A DNA stretch of 64,000 nucleotides from Bin87 sp965220265 (lineage in GTDB: Bacteria > Chloroflexota > Dehalococcoidia > Lucifugimonadales > UBA3495): positions 1 through 64,000 of the forward strand of contig CBDCPM010000001.1 in NCBI GenBank assembly GCA_965220265.1, in the 5' to 3' direction. Under the pieces are notes generated by a model. That model searched no databases, was not told the origin of the DNA, and worked only from the letters and a program-made list of their open reading frames with translations. Both the position numbers and the translations under genes were made by a program. Each line of letters begins with the position of its first letter. The stretch's first letter is position 1. Shown here piece after piece: positions 18,132-26,707 of the stretch.

Positions 18132-19163
18132 TTATCCGAACCGCCCGCCCCGGAGCTGACTGGGCCCCTCTCTGCGCGTAAAACTGCGCTGGTTGGGCCG
18201 TACGGGGTAGCGGTTGCCGAAGATCTGTTGCCACAGCCGTGCGCTCTCACTGGCGTCGGTGCTGTTCATAGCCTGGCGGGCCACCTTGGCGGCGCTCTGG
18301 GCCTTCCGATGGAACTGGCTGAAGTCCTGCGGGGTGATGCGTTTCAGCACGTTCTGCTCAGGTACTCCTCGGTCTGGCAAGAACGGGACCTGTCCCGAAC
18401 CGGAGAACAGCTGGTAGCGTCGGTTAATCTCCTCCAGGGTTTCTGTGAAACCCTGGGCCAGGCTGGTCACTCCGTCCGGACAGCAATCGCCGACGATATG
18501 CTCCAGCGGGTAGCTCTTGGGGTGTTCCTGCTCCGGATGCTGCGTTTGCCACCACCATTTGACCAGCCGCACCACCGACCTGTAGTGGCCGTTAGTTTTG
18601 TGGTTCTTTTCCTGCGTCCACCTTATCTGTTCCCTGGGATGCGTGCGCTGCCAGTTACGGGCTTCACGGTCGGGGATCCAAAGGGGCTCGCTTTTCCATT
18701 GCCCCTCGTCATCCCAGGAATCGCCGTAGGCGTATTCTTGCGCGAGCTGGGCCAACAGGTTCTTCTCTTCCGTTTCAGAGGGCGCCGAGGTGAGCACCAC
18801 ATCCAGCTTCACGCGGGACATTTCGATGCCGATGGAACGTCCCTTCTTTTTCCACTTCCCTTCGTAGTGCCGGTTCAGGAACGGCACCAGCAGATTCATC
18901 GCCTGGTCCGGGGTGAACTTGTGCCGGTCTACTCTGGTCACCACCACCACGTCCACGTCCGGCTTGTCGTCGCTTTGAGGACGGATGCTGGTGCGGCGAC
19001 GATAGCTGCCTTGCAGGAACGTCTCGATGATCAGCGACTTGAGATCGTCGTCCCCCATGAGCCGCTCTCGCAAAAGGATATGTGCGTCCCGCAAAGCCTT
19101 TTGTTGCGAATCGGTAGGGCTGATCTCACTGACCAGCTCTCTCAGTTGATCGTTCAGTTCCAT
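18132..19163 (-). CDS. CBASS CD-NTase (cGAS/DncV-like nucleotidyltransferase)
   Basis: A 343-residue SMODS nucleotidyltransferase. The active site reads GSYRRRTSIRP (Gly52-Ser53), Asp69-Val-Asp71 in KPDVDVVVVT, and a third Asp121 in VKLDVVL. HYRSVVRLVKWWW and YPLEHIV are typical of the helical C-lobe. It would make a cyclic oligonucleotide on phage infection; SAVED effectors commonly recognise cyclic trinucleotides, but the product cannot be read from sequence. It starts at ATG 19163, with AGGAG 10 bases upstream, and the C-terminal Phe-Gly suits Cap2-mediated conjugation. It is the first gene of the operon. Confidence 0.92.
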   Translation of the reverse strand: MELNDQLRELVSEISPTDSQQKALRDAHILLRERLMGDDDLKSLIIETFLQGSYRRRTSIRPQSDDKPDVDVVVVTRVDRHKFTPDQAMNLLVPFLNRHYEGKWKKKGRSIGIEMSRVKLDVVLTSAPSETEEKNLLAQLAQEYAYGDSWDDEGQWKSEPLWIPDREARNWQRTHPREQIRWTQEKNHKTNGHYRSVVRLVKWWWQTQHPEQEHPKSYPLEHIVGDCCPDGVTSLAQGFTETLEEINRRYQLFSGSGQVPFLPDRGVPEQNVLKRITPQDFSQFHRKAQSAAKVARQAMNSTDASESARLWQQIFGNRYPVRPNQRSFTRREGPSQLRGGRFG

Positions 19164-19596
19164 CGATCGATATCTCCTGTGTTGGATGTTTATGGGTGAG
19201 GAGCGTTTGCCGCGGTCGGATGAGATCCGCTCCGCACGGGCTCCAGATGTATCAGCGTGATACCGCTTACGGACATACGCCTCTGTCGGCGCAGTCCCGG
19301 TAATTTCGCACCGGCGATATCCCACCGGAGAGGTCCTTTCTTGGCGCGGATTCCCGCGTGTAATATGCCTCCCCGCGGGTCAGCCCGAACACCAAAGGTG
19401 GCCATCCGGAACGTTGGGATACGCAGACCAAAATTATCGCAAGCGGCCACCTCCAAAACTGGGTACGCAATTATGACACCATATTTACAGCATATCAGAT
19501 GTCGCTGAACCGATGAAATATATGCGGTCAATCATACATGTACAACGTGGCATGGAACGCTATACTTGATGGCAGTACCGAGGAGGTTGGATCACT
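19164..19596. promoter_or_regulatory. Divergent control region between CBASS and Crp/Fnr regulator
   Basis: These 433 bases hold no gene. A perfect palindrome GTATCA-GCG-TGATAC lies at 19249-19263, 86 bases before the CD-NTase start, and could be an operator. On the plus strand, TATACT at 19561-19566 is a likely -10 for the regulator without a recognisable -35, suggesting activator dependence. I could not find a convincing CBASS promoter. Confidence 0.4.
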
Positions 19597-20358
19597 ATGC
19601 CTGTCGAGATCGCTGGATTCGCCCATGCCCTCGCTCGTTGCCCGGATTTCCAGACAGTCGAACCGCCGGAACTGGAAGACGCCCTCACAGAAGCAACCGA
19701 ACCGCTCGAAATGGGCTACGTCGAAGCATCTGCGGATGCCCCGCTGATCCGTTCCGGGTCGCTGTTCACTCACCTGCTTTTCGTCCAGCACGGAACCGTC
19801 GTTCCATGGCAGTATCCATACTCTGAGTTGGAAGCCCCTTTCTTGATTGGCGAGCACGAGTTCCTGATGGCCGCCCAGCGATGGGTTGCCAGTTACTCAG
19901 CCGTGACCGAGGCCATCGTCGTGTGGATTCCCGTGGCACTAATCGATCACATAGTCGATCGGATCCCACAGGTTAAAGAGCGGATGCACCAATTAGTGAT
20001 GCGCCGCCTGGCGCGCTTCTATTGGACATCGTTGGCCACTAGTGGCACTCCGTCTTCTCGCGTGGCGGCGGCACTTATTTCTAGGCTTGCCCTCGAGGGC
20101 AATGATCACGGCGAAGGAAGGACAATTCCAATCAGGCAGAAGGACCTCACTCGTCTGACCGCCATGTCGCGTTCAGCTGTTGCGGACGGGCTTACTGCAT
20201 TGGTGAAAGCAGACGTGATCCAACTGGGCGGTCGCAGCTCATCGAGATTTTCCGGCGTTGTCGAGATTCCAGATGTCGACCCCTTGAAGGAGTATGCGTT
20301 TGCGGAAATCCGAGACAAGGAGATCCGATCTTTGCTCGCTCGGCCGGATGACCAATGA
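19597..20358 (+). CDS. Crp/Fnr-family transcriptional regulator
   Basis: A 253-residue regulator with an N-terminal cyclic-nucleotide-binding-like beta barrel (about residues 30-125) and a Crp-type winged helix near residues 160-215, where RQKDLTRLTAMSRSAVADGLTAL fits the recognition region. The phosphate-binding cassette of true cAMP sensors (RxA) is not evident, so the ligand is unknown. GAGGAGG lies 11 bases before the ATG. It is divergent from the CBASS operon and is the nearest candidate regulator; whether it responds to a nucleotide signal is speculation. Confidence 0.8.
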   Translation: MPVEIAGFAHALARCPDFQTVEPPELEDALTEATEPLEMGYVEASADAPLIRSGSLFTHLLFVQHGTVVPWQYPYSELEAPFLIGEHEFLMAAQRWVASYSAVTEAIVVWIPVALIDHIVDRIPQVKERMHQLVMRRLARFYWTSLATSGTPSSRVAAALISRLALEGNDHGEGRTIPIRQKDLTRLTAMSRSAVADGLTALVKADVIQLGGRSSSRFSGVVEIPDVDPLKEYAFAEIRDKEIRSLLARPDDQ

Positions 20359-20494
20359 ACAATGTGGATCTCGACTCGGCCGCAGCCAAGGTGGAACCTA
20401 CATTCAGAGGGCGATGAGAACCAGGTTGCTTGCCTTAAGGCTCATCTACTCCCCGACTTGGGAGCCCGATCTGGCATCTCCTTGACACTCATCG

Positions 20495-20580
20495 TGGTTC
20501 GCGCAACGGCCGTTACGTAATGCCGGCCAACTCGCCCGAGTTGACACTTCGCTCGGGATGGCAGAGTTCCTTGCGAACTC
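20495..20580. repeat. Dispersed repeat, copy a (long form)
   Basis: The core TGGTTCGCGCAACGGCCG followed by TTACGTAATGC matches the dispersed family seen also near 24216, 29718, 32861, 37306 and 43620. Homology with the 29733-29818 copy extends a further 55 bases (GGCCAACTCG, GGCATGGCAGAGTT-like). Confidence 0.6.
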
Positions 20581-20584
20581 ATGC

Positions 20585-20969
20585 TTAACGACAAGTAGTG
20601 GGACTGTTGAAAAAGTCCATCGGTGGGTAGACCGCCGAAATCCGTGCTACGAATGCCGTCCATTTTATGGGTCGCTTATTCGTGACCAGCACATTAGGCG
20701 ACTCTATTGTCTCGACTTTCGGCTCCGGTGGCCCGACGAATTGGCCCTGCAATCCCTGGAGCTGACTTTCCCAAAGGTCCCGTAAAACCGTACCATCGGG
20801 ATGATGCCTGACGGCTTTGACCAGCCTGGCGACCTGGGGACCGAGCGTGGCTGGCGGTTGCGGTGTTCTAAGCGTCGGCCAGTTCTGCCGGCTGCCCTTG
20901 AGGCGGTAGCTTTCGCCGTTCATCTCGATGATGTGCACGTGGTGGGCGATACGGTCCAGCAGTGCGCTC
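20585..20969 (-). pseudogene. istB 3' fragment
   Basis: On the minus strand SALLDRIAHHVHIIEMNG followed by ESYRLKGSRQ matches the C-terminal end of IS21-family IstB helper ATPases; the ATPase core upstream is absent. The frame then runs on through the element's non-coding end to 20585. No partner istA is nearby, so this is a remnant. Confidence 0.6.
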
Positions 20970-21041
20970 TACCCGCTCAATCTCTCGGGTTTCCTAATCC
21001 CCTGATGTGTCACGTTTTCGCTGGCGGTCTACAGTGGATTC

Positions 21042-21845
21042 TCAATTGCTACTCGGGTGAGCGTCGAGCATCTCGACCCGTACCTGCATTGCCCTGGGAT
21101 ACAGCGCTGGGCCAAACTGGTTAAACATCGCCACGTCCGCCGCATCGCGGCCATAAGCGACGGCAACTCGCCCTCCACGTGGAACGGCCTGCGTTGCATC
21201 GAAGGTGTACCAACGGCCACCTACGTACGCCTCGAACCAGGCATGAAAATCCATCGGTTCGAGTTCGTGCATATAGCCGACGACCATACGCGCTGGGATA
21301 CACAGACTGCGGGATAACGCGATGCCCAAATGAGTGAGCTCTCGGCATACGCCCTCGCGCTGCTGGTTGACCTCGACTGCCGACATCTGAAAATTGCTGG
21401 AATCTGGATTGAAACGCACGGAGGTGCGGATCCACCCGACAATTCTAGCCACTTGATCGTAGCCGGGCTCGACGCCGTCTACGATTTCCCTACCGAGGTC
21501 TATAAACCGGTCGGACTCGCAATAACGACTGGGAAGAAGATAGGTTAGAACCTCGTACGGTAGATTGTGCACCTCCTCAAATGGCGCGCCAGGCGACACA
21601 TCAATGCCGTCTGCGGTTGAAACGTCCGCAGATCTACGGATCGAAAACTCACCTGGGGGTGCGATCAACCGCTCGCACAGGTTGCCGTAACTGTCCGCAT
21701 GCTCTGTGATCGGTACGCTTGGCGTCGACGTGCAGTCCTCATGCGCCACCCACTGTTGTGCTCCACTTCGAGGGCGGAGCATCAGGATAAAAGGCGTAGG
21801 GACGCTCACATCAAAGGTAATATCGCAACTTGTACGAAGCCACAT
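21042..21845 (-). CDS. Transglutaminase-like cysteine protease family protein
   Basis: A 267-residue protein with the full catalytic triad of the transglutaminase-like fold: Cys167 in REGVCRELTHLGIAL, His201 in DFHAWFEAYV and Asp216 in YTFDATQA. An N-terminal beta-rich domain precedes it, as in the common bacterial form annotated as transglutaminase N-terminal plus core. No signal peptide is present. The start is ATG 21845, with AGGGAG about 6 bases upstream. Substrate is unknown; bacterial members are usually peptidases. Flanked by an istB fragment and a secreted protein, it has no evident operon partner. Confidence 0.85.
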   Translation of the reverse strand: MWLRTSCDITFDVSVPTPFILMLRPRSGAQQWVAHEDCTSTPSVPITEHADSYGNLCERLIAPPGEFSIRRSADVSTADGIDVSPGAPFEEVHNLPYEVLTYLLPSRYCESDRFIDLGREIVDGVEPGYDQVARIVGWIRTSVRFNPDSSNFQMSAVEVNQQREGVCRELTHLGIALSRSLCIPARMVVGYMHELEPMDFHAWFEAYVGGRWYTFDATQAVPRGGRVAVAYGRDAADVAMFNQFGPALYPRAMQVRVEMLDAHPSSN

Positions 21846-22198
21846 TTCGACTCCCTTACTTGTCAAAACCACGTCATCAGCTGGCTATGGTCCGGTTTTA
21901 CAGGACGCCTTGTCAAGGACAGTGGCAAGACGTAACGCTGCGCCGTCGCTGGCCAGCGCAAAGCAACTGTGTTTGATATGGAACAACCGTCGCGTTCCAA
22001 TTCTCGCCAGTCAGGAAAGAGGTCAGAGCGGGTTTCCTGCGCGCCATGGTATTTGTTCAGCATGTGAGGGCAATTTGCACAAAAAGGCCGATCCAATCCT
22101 CACTTTTTATGCAAAGCCCCTGCTGATCCAGAACAATAGATGGTACGATCGCGCGGACTCTTCCTGGCATCAATTCGAGGAATTATCGGAGCACGACA

Positions 22199-23872
22199 AT
22201 GGACGCTCAAAAAGGACATTACGTTCCGCGGCGGGCTATTACGCTCGCTCTCTTCCTTTTCGCGATTGCGATGCTGAGTCCGACACCCGGGATTGTGCGC
22301 GCGCAAGAGCCTGACTGTTCCGATCCGGCAGTTGCAGCTACCAATGCACGTTGTGGAGCCGGGAATGCCGGCCAAATCACCAACCAACCATCCGCCATGG
22401 TCACTTCCAGCAGTACCACCGCCAGCAGTGGGCCGGAGCTCCAACTCACCATCTACTCGCTGCCATCGAACATGGCTGTTGGAAGCTCCATCGTCCTCTA
22501 CCTGGAAGACGACTTCGTGGAGCCCGACTCCATATCCGCCAGCGACGTGTACTTCGTGTCCTCGCCGCAGCGCCTGGTCACCGGTAACGGCGCCCGTGTG
22601 TACGCGACAACCTCACTGACGCTGAAGAACGACGACTACTTCACCGCGGACAAGGATGACATCGCCATCCAGGTGCTGGTGCCCGACATGTGCACCAACG
22701 CCACCGACGCCTGCGAGGGCGCCAACGGCCTCCTGGCTGGCGACATGGTGACTTTGGTCATCGAGTCCGATTCCGGCATCAAGAACCCGTCCGAAGAGGG
22801 TACTCACAGCACCGGCTACGCCCTGCTGGGCCCGACTGAGCGGGTGAGCAAGAACTTCACGTCACTGAACACGGTGCGCACCCTGGCCAAGATCACCCTG
22901 TCCGACGTGGGCAACCGCCGCGGGTACGTGATGACGGTCACCGGTTTCGGCTTCAATAACGGGACCACTGCCAGCGTCTATGTATTGCACGACACAGCGG
23001 TGACGTCTGATTTATTGGACAATGGTACCAACGAGGCAGCTTTGTGCGAACGTATTATCCGCAATGGCACCAAAGTCGGTGGCGCCCTGGTGGGCAGCGA
23101 CGACAGGGTTTCCGTGACCTTCGAGGTCACCGCTCCCGCCTTCAGTCCCGGGAACGTCAACTACATCTGCATGGTCGACGGTGAAGGCCGCATGTCCAGC
23201 ACCGACGTTGAGGACTTCAATCTCGAGCCCTCACTAAGGGTGGAACCTCGCGTGGTCAATACAGGTGACACAGCGACCGTGTATGCGCAGGATTTTTCGA
23301 ACGTCGGCGCCGCTTTCACCAGCCTGAGAATAGCCGGGCAATCCCAAGCTCCAAACGGGGTTTCGTTGAGTACCTTCATAGTAAGCTCCAGCGCAATTGG
23401 AGCCGATGGCTCAGCCACCATGACATTCGAAGTGCCGGGTGGATTGGAAGGTGTCCTAAGGCTGGATGCCATGTGGGGAGACCTCAACGAGGACACCAAA
23501 ATCACCATTGGCACCGCCGGTCAGGAAGGATCTCCTCCTCCGGCATTGCCGGCGGACGAGCCACAATTTGTCGGCCCGGTCACCGGACTGACTGCCGCTA
23601 CTCAGGGGGCTCCAGCCGGCTCGGTGAGGCTTGTCTGGACGCCTGCGCAAAACGCCCACGTTCATTTCGCGGTCTACATCAAGTCAGCGGATGTAACGGC
23701 GGGCAATTACGCGACCGCCCAAATGGTTCCGTTTTCTGGTGCCGAAGGCGTGATCAGCGGTCTTGAAAGTGGGATACCCTATCACTTCATTGTGATCGGG
23801 ATGCGATGGAACTGGATCCAATATGGCCCGGTCTGGGGTGCCTGGTCGTCCTGGCAAACAGCCACACCTTAG
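22199..23872 (+). CDS. Secreted beta-sandwich protein with C-terminal Fn3-like domain
   Basis: A 557-residue exported protein. Residues 12-36 form a signal peptide ending PGIVRAQ. Most of the chain is beta-rich and Ser/Thr/Asp/Asn-rich, with domains that read like adhesion or IPT-type sandwiches (VGNRRGYVMTVTGFGFNNGT, LEPSLRVEPRVVNTGDTATVYAQ), and a final fibronectin-III-like module around residues 465-557 (VTGLTAATQGAPAGSVRLVW ... ESGIPYHFIVIG). Four cysteines near the N-terminus may pair. GGAG precedes the ATG by about 7 bases. Role unknown; a cell-surface or matrix protein is likely. Confidence 0.75.
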   Translation: MDAQKGHYVPRRAITLALFLFAIAMLSPTPGIVRAQEPDCSDPAVAATNARCGAGNAGQITNQPSAMVTSSSTTASSGPELQLTIYSLPSNMAVGSSIVLYLEDDFVEPDSISASDVYFVSSPQRLVTGNGARVYATTSLTLKNDDYFTADKDDIAIQVLVPDMCTNATDACEGANGLLAGDMVTLVIESDSGIKNPSEEGTHSTGYALLGPTERVSKNFTSLNTVRTLAKITLSDVGNRRGYVMTVTGFGFNNGTTASVYVLHDTAVTSDLLDNGTNEAALCERIIRNGTKVGGALVGSDDRVSVTFEVTAPAFSPGNVNYICMVDGEGRMSSTDVEDFNLEPSLRVEPRVVNTGDTATVYAQDFSNVGAAFTSLRIAGQSQAPNGVSLSTFIVSSSAIGADGSATMTFEVPGGLEGVLRLDAMWGDLNEDTKITIGTAGQEGSPPPALPADEPQFVGPVTGLTAATQGAPAGSVRLVWTPAQNAHVHFAVYIKSADVTAGNYATAQMVPFSGAEGVISGLESGIPYHFIVIGMRWNWIQYGPVWGAWSSWQTATP

Positions 23873-24542
23873 CCGCAGACGGGGTTCTTCGTCTGGGAAA
23901 TGCCAGGATAAGCGCAGGCTGCCCCACCGAAAATACCAGCGCCCCCGCTCCTATTAATCTGGTCGCGCACGTCTGCCCACTCGCCGGCGTCAACCACTTC
24001 TGGCAGGTGAGCGCCGGATCTCCTTCGGCGCCCTCAACTCCCCCTGTTCTCACCGGCGTTCCAACGACTGCGAACGCAGGACCTCCAGGTCTTTTGGCAA
24101 AGTTTCAGCGCCTCTCCGTGGCTCTGCGTCCGCCCGATCCGCGCCAAAACCGGCCGAATTGGGCGACTTCGGGGATGTTCTATTTTCCCGACCGCTGACG
24201 AGGTCAGAGACAGCTACTGATACCCCGCCAGGTTCGCGCAAGGGTCATTACGTAAATCCGACTGTCAAGAGGCAGGTACCTGAAGAGGCGAGGAATGAGG
24301 ATGGATCTTGACACGATCTACATCTTGGGTCGAAGCGCGGTGCAGGACATTTACAATCCATTAGCGGAAGTATCATGAAGCTGATGCTGGTGCCGTGACT
24401 GAGCAGTCGCAGGCTCATGGGGCCGAATGCGCATCGCGAGCTTTGGTGGCCTCCGGCGTGGACTGACCGGGGGCCCTAGTGGTCGGGTTTCTGTTTTCCG
24501 GCTGTCCGAGGCGATGGGCTTGTCTATGCGAAGAGCCGTTCG
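23873..24542. other. Intergenic with dispersed repeat copy b
   Basis: About 670 bases with no convincing gene. Repeat copy b of the dispersed family is at 24216-24260 (TGATACC, GGTTCGCGCAAGGGTCATTA, then CGTAAATCCG). Frames through here are short and lack ribosome-binding sites. Confidence 0.5.
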
Positions 24543-25046
24543 TCAGCGGTTTCTCAATAATGTTATGGTGGCGATGGCGGTCCGTTCTTCGGTGGAAAGT
24601 GCGAGAAAGTCTTGGATGGCGGTTTCGGCTTGGCTGAGTCGGTGTTGGGCTGCCGTGGCATTGAATTTGCTGGCAGGGTTGTAGTCAGCGCGGATTCGAG
24701 CGTTGTATAGGGCACCCAAGGTTATGGCGAAGGCTTCGCCGTTCGCGGACAGGGATATTCGATATCTCTCGAGGTTCCCTGTGGCTTGGCGGTGGGATGA
24801 ACCTCTGTAAACGCGCATCCATGCGTCAACGGCGAGTTGGTTGGCGGGTTGGCCGACGATCATTTCCGCGTTGCTCTCGCACAGGGCGTGGTAAGCGGCG
24901 TAATAGGCGGTGCTAATGGCCCGGTGAGCGTCGGCCCGCGTGGCAGCGCCCGGCGGCGTTAGGCAGCGGCGTGCGCTGTCGATCAGGTCCTGCCAGTCAA
25001 GGGGCGTATGCGCTTGGACCGGCCGCGATTGGGAGCCCGTGGTCAT
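24543..25046 (-). CDS. HEPN-domain-like protein
   Basis: A 167-residue helical protein. AHRAISTAYYAAYHALCES is the first-helix signature of a HEPN-like family, and YRGSSHRQ near residue 80 corresponds to its Arg-x3-His motif, which in HEPN ribonucleases is catalytic. It overlaps the upstream small gene by ATGA (25043-25046), so the two are translated together. A toxin-antitoxin or RNase-inhibitor pair is a reasonable hypothesis, but similar pairs also occur without known toxicity. Confidence 0.65.
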   Translation of the reverse strand: MTTGSQSRPVQAHTPLDWQDLIDSARRCLTPPGAATRADAHRAISTAYYAAYHALCESNAEMIVGQPANQLAVDAWMRVYRGSSHRQATGNLERYRISLSANGEAFAITLGALYNARIRADYNPASKFNATAAQHRLSQAETAIQDFLALSTEERTAIATITLLRNR

Positions 25047-25330
25047 AGGACGGTTTGTTCTTCATCGGCGTAGTCGATGGCGGGCACCGGGTCGAAACCC
25101 TGTTCCGACAGTTTGTTGTAGATCTGAACTTCGATCTGGGTCAACTGGCGCGGGTCCATGTCGGGGTGCCCGGCCTTCAGGTAGACGGTGACATAGTGGA
25201 ACAGCTGGCCCTCGTGGCTGAACGAATCGGGTATGACGCGGGCGATCTGGAACTCATCGCCGAGCTGATTGGTTAATTCCAAATGGACCATGTCGGCGGC
25301 GTCCGCCAAGGGTGGAGTTTTGCTAGTCAT
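25043..25330 (-). CDS. Small partner protein of HEPN gene
   Basis: A 95-residue acidic protein starting at ATG 25330 with AGGAGG 8 bases upstream. The sequence (MVHLELTNQLGDEFQIARV ... FHYVTVYLKAG) suggests an alpha/beta fold with no recognised domain. It is the first gene of a two-gene operon with the HEPN protein, in the order and overlap often seen for an antitoxin before a toxin; this role is inferred from context only. Confidence 0.6.
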   Translation of the reverse strand: MTSKTPPLADAADMVHLELTNQLGDEFQIARVIPDSFSHEGQLFHYVTVYLKAGHPDMDPRQLTQIEVQIYNKLSEQGFDPVPAIDYADEEQTVL

Positions 25331-25356
25331 CGAAGTACCTCCTGACAAGGTTCGTT

Positions 25357-25386
25357 AGACTATTCTACCGGTTTCCCCAATGTCAA
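25357..25386 (-). promoter_or_regulatory. Candidate promoter of HEPN pair
   Basis: On the minus strand a consensus -35 TTGACA (25386-25381) is followed by 18 bases and TAGTCT (25362-25357), about 27 bases before the first start codon. The -10 is weak. Confidence 0.4.
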
Positions 25387-25520
25387 TCTGGAGGCGGTTA
25401 CAGATGCCTCGCCGCACGTAAAATTGGAGTACACCCATGGTCAACAGGTTGGAAAACCGCCAAGACGAGTGTCCCCACGACCTGCCAATACACATGTCCA
25501 AGCCGACGGTGCCCACAGTC

Positions 25521-25557
25521 GGGTCGACTCCGGTAAGGGGCAGGATCGTACGCTAAG
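25521..25557 (+). repeat. Left terminal inverted repeat of Tn3-type cassette
   Basis: Outer GGGTCGACTCCGG, inner CAGGATCGTACGCTAAG. It pairs with 26466-26502. Confidence 0.75.
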
Positions 25558-25891
25558 GCTGCTATCGGCGCTTTGGCCACCGGTATTCGCCGGTGAGCAG
25601 GATGTGGGCCCACCCAAGGAGTGAGATGTGGGCCAGGAGTTCGGGCTCGACCGTCAGGCCAGCGTGTTTCCGCGCCGCACACTAGCGTGCGCTCCAGATG
25701 CTTCGTCTCGGCATGTTCCACCTCTCCGTTATCCATTCATCCCGGCAGGCGCGGCGCTGTCCGTAAGGGGATCGTCCAGCGGACGGTCCAGTCCGTCGCC
25801 CCGAACCCCGCCAAACCGGCGCCAGCAGCGTCTCATATGAATGGTACGGAAACAATTGCACAGGCGGGACCCTATCCGTACACTTCCCCCC

Positions 25892-26470
25892 ATGACGGCA
25901 ACGCTCATCGGATACGCCCGCTGTTCCACCGACCGGCAGGATCTGGCCGCCCAGCGCCAGGCCCTCCTGGAACTCGGCGTCGCCGAGGACCGCATCTACA
26001 CCGATCACGGCCTCACCGGCGCCACCCGCGCCCGACCCGGCCTCGACCAGGCCCTCGCCGCCGTGCGCCAGGGCGACACCCTGGTCGTGCCCAAACTCGA
26101 CCGGCTGGCAAGGTCCGTCCCAGATGCCCGCGCCATCGCCGACCAGCTTCAGGAACAAGGCGTGAAACTGGCCCTCGGCCGGACGCTCCACGACCCGGGC
26201 GATCCCATGGGAAAGATGTTCTTCAATATCCTCGCCACCTTCGCCGAGTTCGAAGCCGACCTCATCCGCATGCGCACCCGCGAGGGCATGGACATCGCCC
26301 GCGCCAGGGGCAAATTGCGCGGCAAGCCGCCCAAGCTCTCCGACCGACAGCAGCGGGAACTCTGCCGCACGCATGCCACCGGCGAGTATTCCATCAGCGA
26401 TCTCGCCGAGCTCTTCTCCGTCTCAAGACCAACCGTCTATCGCACACTCAACCGGCGCCTTCCCCCTTAG
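25892..26470 (+). CDS. Serine recombinase (TnpR/Pin-type resolvase)
   Basis: A 192-residue resolvase with catalytic Ser12 in LIGYARCSTDRQDLAAQ, the conserved arginine region KLDRLARS, the FFNILATFAEFEADLIR helix and a C-terminal helix-turn-helix (ISDLAELFSVSRPTVYRTL). Length is typical of Tn3 resolvases. It would resolve cointegrates at a res site. It starts at ATG 25892 with little Shine-Dalgarno and ends 5 bases into the right inverted repeat of its cassette. Confidence 0.9.
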   Translation: MTATLIGYARCSTDRQDLAAQRQALLELGVAEDRIYTDHGLTGATRARPGLDQALAAVRQGDTLVVPKLDRLARSVPDARAIADQLQEQGVKLALGRTLHDPGDPMGKMFFNILATFAEFEADLIRMRTREGMDIARARGKLRGKPPKLSDRQQRELCRTHATGEYSISDLAELFSVSRPTVYRTLNRRLPP

Positions 26471-26502
26471 CGTACGATCCTGCCCCCTACCGGAATCGCC
26501 CC
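26466..26502 (-). repeat. Right terminal inverted repeat of Tn3-type cassette
   Basis: Read on the minus strand it begins GGGGCGATTCCGG and ends CAGGATCGTACGCTAAG. The resolvase stop codon lies in it. Confidence 0.75.
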
Positions 26503-26707
26503 GAAGCAGACCCATCCCTCCGGCCCCGCACGAGGGTCGGCCAGGATAAATTCAAGGCCTGGCGACGGCGACTCTCCCGGCTCGATGCCAGCCGGGCGCT
26601 TTCGTTGGGGAGAAGTGGTGGAGAGTTTTCTGAGCCAGCCCCTTTTGGCTGGTCTTCCTGGGCTCCCTGACCACCCGAAGTCTCAGCGGGGTGGCACTGG
26701 TACCGCC

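Larger units (their letters stand above)
25521..26502. mobile_element. Tn3-type terminal-inverted-repeat cassette carrying only a resolvase
   Basis: Two 37-bp inverted repeats (25521-25557 and 26466-26502), differing at about four positions, bound a 982-bp unit. Both begin GGG at the outer tip and end GATCGTACGCTAAG inside, matching the Tn3-family pattern GGGG...ACGCTAAG. There is no transposase; the only gene is a serine resolvase, and the 335 bases before it could hold its res site. No flanking 5-bp duplication is evident. It resembles non-autonomous Tn3-derived miniature elements that are mobilised in trans. Confidence 0.75.
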
